10,789 bases of DNA from an uncultured Clostridia bacterium (GTDB lineage: Bacteria; Bacillota; Clostridia; TANB77; CAG-508): assembly GCA_944391155.1 (NCBI GenBank), contig CALXSO010000094.1, positions 1-10,789 on the forward strand, given 5' to 3'. The notes beneath the pieces were generated by a model. The model did no database searches. It saw only the letters and a program-made list of their open reading frames with translations, and had not been told where the DNA came from. Each line of letters begins with the position of its first letter. Positions within the stretch are counted from its first letter, which is position 1. Of this stretch, positions 6,080-10,789 are shown piece by piece. A program made the position numbers and the translations under genes.

Positions 6080-7381
6080 ATGCATATTTTAGAATTAATA
6101 GAGAAAAAAAGAGATAAGAAAAAACTATCAAAAGAAGAAATTGAATTCATAATTAAAGGATATACAAATGGAAGCATACCAGATTACCAAATGTCAGCAT
6201 TAATTATGGCAATATATCTAAACGGTATGAGCTATGAGGAAACAACAAATATGACGATAGCTATGGCAAAATCAGGAGAAATATTAGATTTAAAAGAAAT
6301 AAATAAAACAATAGTAGACAAACATTCAACAGGAGGTGTAGGAGACAAAGTATCACTAATTCTGTTACCACTTGTCGCATCTCTTGGGGTACCAGTAGCT
6401 AAAATGTCAGGAAGAGGTTTAGGATTTACAGGAGGAACAGTAGACAAGCTACAATCAATACCAGGATATAATACCGAAATATCAAAAGAAAAATTTATAG
6501 ATTCAGTAAAAAAAATAGGGATAAGTATGATATCACAATCTTTAGATTTAGCACCAGCAGACAAAAAAATATATGCACTAAGAGACAGCATATCATGTGT
6601 AGAAAGTATAGCATTAATTGCATCAAGTATAATGAGCAAAAAAATAGCAAGTGGGGCAGAAAAAATAGTATTAGATGTAACTGTAGGTAATGGAGCATTT
6701 ATGAAAACAACAAGAGAAGCAGAAGAACTTGCGAAAACAATGATAAATATAGGTAAATTAGCAAATAGAGAGACGATATGCATTTTAACAAATATGGAAG
6801 AGCCATTAGGATATGCAGTAGGAAATAATTTAGAAGTAAAAGAAACAGTAAAATTTCTAAAAGGAGAAATGCCTGAAGACCTAAAAGAAGTTGTTTTTGA
6901 ATTAGGAGCATATATGATAAAACTAGCAGGTTTAGGGGAAAATATAGAAGAAAATAAACAAAAACTACAAGAAAACATTTTAAATAAAAAAGGCTATGAA
7001 AAATTACTTGAAATGGTAAAAAATCAAGATGGTGATATTACATATTTACAAGATTTAGAAAAATTTCCAAAAGCAAAATATATAAAAGAAATAACTGCAA
7101 AAGAGGATGGATTTATTGAAAAAATACCAGCAAAAGAAATAGGAAAAATTGCATGTTATCTAGGAGCAGGAAGAGAAAGAAAAGAAGACGAAATTGATAA
7201 TTCAGTGGGAATAGTTTTAAACAAAAAAGTTGGGGATAGAGTGGAAAAAGGAGAAATTATTTTAAAAATTTTTGCAAATGGAGAAAGTAGACTAAAAGAA
7301 GCGGAAGAAAAAATAAAAGAAATTATAAGTATTTCAAAAGAAAGAAATAAAGTAAAAACAATACTAAAAACAATAATTTAA
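6080..7381 (+). CDS. pdp: Pyrimidine-nucleoside phosphorylase (thymidine/uridine phosphorylase)
   Basis: The enzyme splits thymidine, deoxyuridine or uridine with phosphate to the free base and (deoxy)ribose-1-phosphate in cytosolic pyrimidine salvage. The 433-residue protein matches the family length and numbering: the phosphate loop K81-H82-STGGVGDK, the signature SGRGLG..GGT at 110-120, and the base-contacting R168, S183 and K187 in YALRD and ASSIMSKK. Domains in order are a helical domain (1-65), the alpha/beta core (70-330) and a C-terminal PYNP domain with GAGR (362-365) and VGIVL (376-380). Two positions in the signature differ from the sequences I remember: F116 where His is usual and Q125 where Glu is usual. 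The family members deoA and pdp are hard to tell apart; the dual-specific Firmicutes pdp is more likely. The start and its odd spacing are described at the upstream site. No other salvage gene (deoC, cdd) is adjacent. Confidence 0.93.
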   Translation: MHILELIEKKRDKKKLSKEEIEFIIKGYTNGSIPDYQMSALIMAIYLNGMSYEETTNMTIAMAKSGEILDLKEINKTIVDKHSTGGVGDKVSLILLPLVASLGVPVAKMSGRGLGFTGGTVDKLQSIPGYNTEISKEKFIDSVKKIGISMISQSLDLAPADKKIYALRDSISCVESIALIASSIMSKKIASGAEKIVLDVTVGNGAFMKTTREAEELAKTMINIGKLANRETICILTNMEEPLGYAVGNNLEVKETVKFLKGEMPEDLKEVVFELGAYMIKLAGLGENIEENKQKLQENILNKKGYEKLLEMVKNQDGDITYLQDLEKFPKAKYIKEITAKEDGFIEKIPAKEIGKIACYLGAGRERKEDEIDNSVGIVLNKKVGDRVEKGEIILKIFANGESRLKEAEEKIKEIISISKERNKVKTILKTII

Positions 7382-7416
7382 ATAAAAAAATTAAATTTTC
7401 TATTTAGGAGTTTTCT

Positions 7417-7470
7417 ATGTTCAAAGAATCATTAATAAGAAGATATCCAAAATTTACAAAAAAAGCATAA
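7417..7470 (+). CDS. Possible 17-codon ORF with a good ribosome binding site
   Basis: ATG 7417 is preceded by TTAGGAG (7404-7410) at a spacing of six bases and encodes MFKESLIRRYPKFTKKA before TAA. The peptide is basic. It lies 35 bases after the phosphorylase stop and could be translated from that transcript. It is too short to recognise; a remnant of a longer gene or a chance ORF is equally possible. Confidence 0.3.
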   Translation: MFKESLIRRYPKFTKKA

Positions 7471-7489
7471 AGAATCCATGCAAAAAATC

Positions 7490-7519
7490 TTGAAAAACCA
7501 TAAAACACTATGCTATAAT
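7490..7519 (+). promoter_or_regulatory. Strong extended -10 promoter of the small peptide-cdaA operon
   Basis: TTGAAA (7490-7495) lies 18 bases before a perfect TATAAT (7514-7519), which is preceded by TG at 7511-7512 (extended -10). The predicted leader from about 7526 to 7639 is purine-rich, contains three AGGGT/AGGT-type blocks (7573-7597) and a weak GGTTT/AAACC hairpin, and does not look like a c-di-AMP riboswitch. Confidence 0.7.
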
Positions 7520-7639
7520 AATTTATGAATTATAAAAAATAAAAATAATAAGAAAGTTAAAAAAACTACATAGGGTAAAAAGGGTTTATAGGTAAAACCA
7601 AAATAAAAAACCTAAATATATAAATAAGGAATGATAAAA

Positions 7640-7786
7640 ATGAAAAAAACGAAGCAAAACAAAGAAGAAGTAAAAAAGAGAAGAGAATTCAATAAAGGAA
7701 GAATATTTGTAAAAGTAATGGCAGGAATAATTGCATTTTTAATGCTATTAGCAACAGCAACAACACTAATATATGCACTAATATAA
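7640..7786 (+). CDS. 48-residue single-pass membrane peptide encoded before cdaA
   Basis: ATG 7640 has AAGGA at 7626-7630, nine bases upstream; an in-frame ATG at 7631 touches the ribosome binding site and is unlikely. The product has a very basic N-terminal half (residues 1-25, about half Lys/Arg) and one hydrophobic segment (about 27-47, GIIAFLMLLATATTLIYALI). The positive-inside rule puts the N-terminus in the cytosol. It resembles in size and layout the small DUF4044-like Firmicutes peptides, but I cannot confirm that. The stop lies 18 bases before the cdaA start and both share the promoter at 7490-7519, so it is probably made together with the cyclase. Whether it acts on CdaA is unknown. 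Confidence 0.7.
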   Translation: MKKTKQNKEEVKKRREFNKGRIFVKVMAGIIAFLMLLATATTLIYALI

Positions 7787-7804
7787 GAAGAAGTAGGTGA
7801 AAAA

Positions 7805-8758
7805 ATGGGGAGTAACATAGGAATTACGTGGGAAAATTTTTATAATGAAAACATACTAAACTATTTCAGAAACTTTCAAGAAAATCCACTAGCACTAGTA
7901 AGCCTAATAATAGATATAGCTGTAGTAATTTTTTTATGCTATTATTTTTTCAGAATAGTTAAAGGTTCAAGAGCATGGCAACTAATAAAAGGAATAGTAT
8001 TTTTAATAATTGCAACATGGCTTAGCGGAATATTAAATTTAAAAATACTAAACACAATACTAACAGGAATCATGAATTGGGGAGTAATAGCAGTAATAGT
8101 AATATTCCAACCAGAATTAAGAAGAGCGTTAGAACAATTAGGAACAAATAAATTTACAAGATTTTTTGGAATAGACAAAGATATAGCAACAAAAACCAAA
8201 GAAGACATATATAAAGTTGTAATTGCAACAGAAGAGCTATCAAAATCAAAAACAGGAGCACTAATAGTTATAGAAAGAGATATAAATATACAAGATATTA
8301 TAGCATCAGGAATTCCAATGGATGCTGAAGTATCACCACAACTATTAGTAAACATCTTTGTGCCAAAAACACCACTTCATGATGGAGCAGTAGTAATAAG
8401 CAATAATAAAATAGCAGCTGCAGCTTGTGTATTACCACTTGCAAATGATGCAGATATTGCAAAAGAATTAGGAACAAGACACAGAGCAGCAATAGGTATA
8501 TCAAAAGAATCAGATAGTATTGCAATTGTAGTATCAGAAGAAACAGGAAAAGTTTCTGTAGCAAAAGATGGAACACTAATAGCAGATGTTAGAGAAGAAG
8601 TGTTGAAAAAAATATTAATAACAAACATAGTAACTAAAAGATTTACAACTGACAAAAAAAGAACAAAAAGTAAATTCAGCAAATTAAAAGAAAAATTTTT
8701 AAAAGATCAAAAAGAAAACACAAAAATTGAAAAAGATACTACAAAAATAAATAAATAA
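7805..8758 (+). CDS. cdaA: Membrane diadenylate cyclase CdaA
   Basis: CdaA makes c-di-AMP from two ATP; the nucleotide controls potassium and osmolyte transport and cell-wall balance in Firmicutes. The 317-residue protein has three membrane segments (about 29-50, 58-77 and 84-101), a linker and a cytosolic DAC domain. Both active-site motifs are intact: DGA at 193-195 (in LHDGAVVI) and RHRAAIG at 225-231. The length is slightly above the usual 270-280 owing to a Lys-rich tail (283-317). The ribosome binding site is AGGTG at 7795-7799. In most Firmicutes cdaA is followed by cdaR (YbbR-domain regulator) and glmM; here a terminator and truA follow, so the regulator is not adjacent, and a 48-residue membrane peptide precedes it instead. 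Confidence 0.96.
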   Translation: MGSNIGITWENFYNENILNYFRNFQENPLALVSLIIDIAVVIFLCYYFFRIVKGSRAWQLIKGIVFLIIATWLSGILNLKILNTILTGIMNWGVIAVIVIFQPELRRALEQLGTNKFTRFFGIDKDIATKTKEDIYKVVIATEELSKSKTGALIVIERDINIQDIIASGIPMDAEVSPQLLVNIFVPKTPLHDGAVVISNNKIAAAACVLPLANDADIAKELGTRHRAAIGISKESDSIAIVVSEETGKVSVAKDGTLIADVREEVLKKILITNIVTKRFTTDKKRTKSKFSKLKEKFLKDQKENTKIEKDTTKINK

Positions 8759-8766
8759 ATTAAAAT

Positions 8767-8811
8767 GTAACAACAGAAAAGAAATAAACTTTTGTGTTGT
8801 TACTATTTTTT
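8767..8811 (+). terminator. Intrinsic terminator after cdaA
   Basis: GTAACAACA (8767-8775) pairs with TGTTGTTAC (8795-8803); after one G-G mismatch AAAAG pairs with CTTTT, leaving the 7-base loop AAATAAA. TATTTTTT follows at 8804-8811. The T-tract ends three bases before the truA ribosome binding site. Confidence 0.82.
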
Positions 8812-8826
8812 AAAGGAAGAATTAAT

Positions 8827-9567
8827 ATGAGAAATATAAAGTTAACAATAGAATATGATGGAAAAGACTTTAATGGATGGCAAAAACAACCAAATAAACT
8901 AAACATACAAGGAACAATAGAACAAGCAATAAAACAAATTACAAAAGAAGAAATTGATTTAACAGCATCAGGAAGAACAGATGCAGGAGTTCACGCATTA
9001 GGACAAGTAGCTAATTTTAAAACAAATAGCAATATACCAATAGAAAAAATACCAATAGCAATTAATACAAATTTAAAAAAATCAATCAGAATAGTAAAAG
9101 CAGAAGAAGTAGATGAAAAATTTCATAGTAGACTATCCTGTAAAAGAAAAACATACCGATATGTTATAAACAATAGTGAATATGAATCCGCTATTTATAG
9201 AAACTTAGAAACATTTATTCCATTTAAGCTAGACATAAAAAAAATGCAAAAAGCAGCAAAACTATTTGAAGGAGAACATGATTTTAAAGCTTTTAAAGCA
9301 AGTGGAACAAGTAGTAAAAGTAGCATTAGAAAAATATACAAAGCAGAAGTTAAATTAAACACAAATAATAGAATTTACATAGAATTAACAGGAAATGGTT
9401 TCTTATACAACATGGTTAGAATAATAGCAGGAACATTAGTTGAAGTGGGAGAAGGAAAACTAGAACCAGAAAGTATTACCCAAATAATAAATTCTAAAAA
9501 TAGAGAAAACGCAGGTAAAACGTTGCCAGCAAGAGGATTATTTTTATTAAATGTAGAATATGAATAA
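8827..9567 (+). CDS. truA: tRNA pseudouridine(38-40) synthase TruA
   Basis: TruA converts uridines 38-40 of the tRNA anticodon arm into pseudouridine. The 246-residue protein starts MRNIKLTIEYDG, the conserved first strand, and carries the catalytic aspartate D52 in SGRTDAGVHALGQVANF; the later GNGFLYNMVRIIAGTLVEVG segment is also typical. The start is ATG 8827, with AGGA at 8814-8817; an upstream in-frame ATG (8794) would add 11 residues encoded by the terminator hairpin and has no family support. A terminator sits directly upstream and no clear promoter separates it from truA, so expression probably depends on readthrough or an unseen promoter. In many Firmicutes truA follows the ecfA/ecfT transporter genes and precedes rplM; neither is present here. 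Confidence 0.96.
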   Translation: MRNIKLTIEYDGKDFNGWQKQPNKLNIQGTIEQAIKQITKEEIDLTASGRTDAGVHALGQVANFKTNSNIPIEKIPIAINTNLKKSIRIVKAEEVDEKFHSRLSCKRKTYRYVINNSEYESAIYRNLETFIPFKLDIKKMQKAAKLFEGEHDFKAFKASGTSSKSSIRKIYKAEVKLNTNNRIYIELTGNGFLYNMVRIIAGTLVEVGEGKLEPESITQIINSKNRENAGKTLPARGLFLLNVEYE

Positions 9568-9576
9568 ACAATATAT

Positions 9577-9605
9577 TTTAACAAAAACATTGGTAATAGC
9601 ATAAT
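9577..9605 (+). promoter_or_regulatory. Weak candidate promoter of the DUF2651-like gene
   Basis: TTTAAC (9577-9582) and CATAAT (9600-9605) are 17 bases apart. Both boxes are imperfect, so the gene may instead be read through from truA, whose stop lies 65 bases before the start codon. Confidence 0.3.
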
Positions 9606-9632
9606 ATATATAAAAAAGAAAAGGAGAAAATT

Positions 9633-10325
9633 ATGAATATTTTATTATTATATTTTGCTATACCAATTGCTGTTATCATAATTTCAATCGCATTGCAAAA
9701 GATTCTAAAATGTCCATTTTTAGTAGCAGGAATAATATTTTCAATATTTTTAATAGTTACCTTTACAATAGCTAATATCATCTTCTTAGTAGCAACCATA
9801 ATATATACAATACTATCTTTTATTGTGGCATTAATAACAAAAACTATAACACGACTACTTTCATGTATTCATGAAAGAAAATGCAATTGTAATCAAAACA
9901 ACAATACATGCAATACATCAGATTTACTAAGAATACAAAGTAGATGTGGAAACAACAATGGAAATTTACTTACAATTAGTAGTAATTGTAGTAATAATAA
10001 TGATAACAATTTGTTAACTGTAAATAGTAATTGTAATACTTGTAGATGTAATGATAATACCATATGGACAGTAAATAGTAACTGCAATAATAGAAATTCA
10101 GATAATAATCTTTTAACAGTTAGTAGTAATTGTGGAAATGGGAACAGTAATGACTTACTTACTATTCAGTCGAACATAAATAATCAAAATACATCAAACA
10201 ACCAATGCTCATCATGTAATTGCAGAGAAAATAATGATGGATATTCTGTTAATGCAAGAATAACTCCAAATTCTAATGGTAATAGTGGTACTTTTTCAGG
10301 TTGTTTTCGACGTAGATGCAGATAA
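9633..10325 (+). CDS. DUF2651-like membrane protein with Cys/Asn-rich repeat tail
   Basis: The 230-residue protein falls into two parts. Residues 1-76 hold three hydrophobic segments (about 2-21, 28-49 and 50-69); the pattern ending in FLVATIIYTILSFIVALI resembles, from memory, DUF2651 (YbeF-like) proteins of Firmicutes, whose function is unknown. Residues 77-230 are polar, rich in Asn, Ser and Cys (about 15 Cys). They contain six imperfect repeats of LLTVxSNC type, starting at 98, 112, 127, 144, 160 and 175 with a period of 14-17 residues. The first hydrophobic segment is no clear cleavable signal. The C-terminus is basic (CFRRRCR). AGGAG at 9622-9626 fixes the start. The gene follows truA by 65 bases and is closed by the inverted repeat at 10339-10395. 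The tail could be metal-binding, disulfide-linked or surface-exposed; none is shown. Confidence 0.65.
   Translation: MNILLLYFAIPIAVIIISIALQKILKCPFLVAGIIFSIFLIVTFTIANIIFLVATIIYTILSFIVALITKTITRLLSCIHERKCNCNQNNNTCNTSDLLRIQSRCGNNNGNLLTISSNCSNNNDNNLLTVNSNCNTCRCNDNTIWTVNSNCNNRNSDNNLLTVSSNCGNGNSNDLLTIQSNINNQNTSNNQCSSCNCRENNDGYSVNARITPNSNGNSGTFSGCFRRRCR
9924..10199 (+). repeat. Six degenerate tandem repeats encoding LLTVxSNC units
   Basis: The coding units begin at about 9924, 9966, 10011, 10062, 10110 and 10155. At DNA level the shared core is AGTAGTAATTGT or AATAGTAATTGT, coding (S/N)SNC. Units differ in length by whole codons and keep the frame, which points to selection on the protein, not to a recent slippage array. 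The first and last units have lost SNC (SRC and SNI). Confidence 0.65.
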
Positions 10326-10338
10326 AATAAAAAATACA

Positions 10339-10395
10339 AAAATATATCCAATATTTAGAGAACTTTTTAAAAGCCTATTTTATTGGATATATTTT
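10339..10395. terminator. Long inverted repeat, probable bidirectional terminator
   Basis: AAAATATATCCAATA (10339-10353) is perfectly complementary to 10381-10395, a 15-bp stem with a 27-base loop that itself contains CTTTTTAAAAG. The arms end in T runs in both directions, and the repeat lies between two convergent genes. The large loop is unusual for a terminator. Confidence 0.65.
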
Positions 10396-10402
10396 AATAG
10401 TT

Positions 10403-10455
10403 TATAAGAAAGATAAGGATAATAAGTAAGCTCACATAAGTTTTTTATAGAAAAC
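10403..10455. other. Structured intergenic element, copy B (degenerate)
   Basis: This stretch shares with 2897-2950 the ordered blocks TATAAGAAAG, ATAAGT, CTCAC, AAGT and a closing TTT.TAT. Helix pairing is kept although bases differ: ATAAGAAA can still pair with TTTTTTAT (one G-U). The GTGA/TCAC mini-hairpin is weakened. Relative to the neighbouring terminator it lies on the side of the minus-strand gene, opposite to copy A. No known RNA family is recognised. Confidence 0.35.
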
Positions 10456-10500
10456 ATTATTAAAATTAAGACTAAAAAATTAATGCAAAATGTATAAAAG

Positions 10501-10713
10501 TTATTTATTTTCAGAATGTTTATTTTCAGAAATTTCACTTTCAGAATTATTATCTAATTTAGTTTTATTTTTTTCTTTAGGAACAACAATATTTTTTCTT
10601 TTTTCATCTTTACACTTTGGCTTACCAGCATTTAAATGCTCATAAACAGGTGAAATATTTAAATCAGAACCATCACCAGAAATTACTTCTAATTCTTTTT
10701 TAGTATCGTTCAT
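10501..10713 (-). CDS. Small hydrophilic protein of unknown function (70 residues)
   Basis: I do not recognise a characterised family. The product has no membrane segment; residues 1-33 form the most ordered-looking part (LEVISGDGSDLNISPVYEHL) and residues 34-70 are Lys/Glu/Asn-rich and probably disordered. The single Cys is at 34. ATG 10713 is chosen because GGAGGGGG (10719-10726) lies five bases upstream; the in-frame ATG at 10728 falls before that site and would add five residues. A strong promoter precedes it. I have a vague memory of similar short SGDGxDLxISPVYEH proteins in Clostridia, not enough to name a function. It is convergent with the DUF2651-like gene. Confidence 0.7.
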   Translation of the reverse strand: MNDTKKELEVISGDGSDLNISPVYEHLNAGKPKCKDEKRKNIVVPKEKNKTKLDNNSESEISENKHSENK

Positions 10714-10743
10714 AAAATCCCCCTCCAATATAAAATCAATTAT

Positions 10744-10772
10744 ATTTTAGCACAAAAATAGTAATAAATCAA
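10744..10772 (-). promoter_or_regulatory. Extended -10 promoter of the 70-residue protein gene
   Basis: On the minus strand TTGATT (10767-10772) is followed after 17 bases by TAAAAT (10744-10749), preceded by TG one base earlier (TGCTAAAAT). The leader is about 25 bases and contains the GGAGGGGG ribosome binding site. Confidence 0.65.
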
Positions 10773-10789
10773 ATTTTAAAGATAATTAT

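Noticed and set aside
6232..6978. Long minus-strand open frame of 248 codons
   Set aside because: It lies wholly inside the nucleoside phosphorylase gene, whose family residues are intact; its composition is that of an antisense shadow in AT-rich DNA.
7526..7639. c-di-AMP riboswitch in the leader of the cdaA operon
   Set aside because: The leader is only about 110 bases, mostly A, and shows none of the conserved blocks or multi-helix layout of that riboswitch.
8794..8826. Upstream start giving truA 11 extra residues
   Set aside because: The extension is encoded by the arm and T-tract of the terminator and has no ribosome binding site, while ATG 8827 has AGGA and fits the family N-terminus.
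9924..10199. CRISPR-like or recent tandem DNA array
   Set aside because: Units are degenerate at DNA level, differ in length by whole codons and stay in frame; they are protein repeats.

Overview
The window is strongly AT-rich and looks like a low-GC Gram-positive chromosome, most likely an uncultured Clostridia-type Firmicute. The reasons are the gene families present (a ClpE-type unfoldase with an N-terminal zinc finger, CdaA diadenylate cyclase, HtrA with a cytosolic tail, a DUF2651-like membrane protein), strong AGGAGG-type ribosome binding sites, sigma-A-like promoters, heavy use of AGA and ATA codons, and TAA as the only stop codon seen. The assignment below class level is a guess. There is no transposase, phage gene, CRISPR array, rRNA or tRNA; this is ordinary chromosome with short intergenic regions that carry some unexplained structure.

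Layout: (1) 1-1747, minus: clpE-like unfoldase, cut by the left edge. (2) 1748-2033: divergent promoter region with short duplicated blocks. (3) 2034-2891, plus: membrane-anchored RsiV/DUF3298-like protein, followed by a structured 60-base element and a strong bidirectional terminator shared with (4) 3134-4411, minus: htrA-type protease. (5) 4412-4746: divergent regulatory region, with a double TGTGAAA motif on the htrA side and two tandem promoters on the other. (6) 4747-5940, plus: an atypical prepilin-like protein and rnhB (RNase HII), joined as TAAATG. (7) 6080-7381: pyrimidine-nucleoside phosphorylase, with a palindrome between its ribosome binding site and start codon. (8) 7382-8811: a 17-codon ORF, a strong promoter, a 48-residue membrane peptide and cdaA, closed by a terminator. 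(9) 8827-10325: truA, then a DUF2651-like membrane protein with a Cys/Asn-rich repeat tail. (10) 10339-10789: bidirectional terminator, a second, degenerate copy of the structured element of (3), and a convergent gene for a 70-residue hydrophilic protein.

Functionally, clpE, htrA and the RsiV-like protein together suggest a protein-quality and envelope-stress neighbourhood, while cdaA makes c-di-AMP and truA, rnhB and the nucleoside phosphorylase are housekeeping nucleic-acid genes. I found no convincing complete new system. The most interesting leads are the two-copy intergenic element, the small membrane peptide coupled to cdaA in the absence of an adjacent cdaR, the repeat tail of the DUF2651-like protein, and the hairpin between ribosome binding site and start of the phosphorylase gene.
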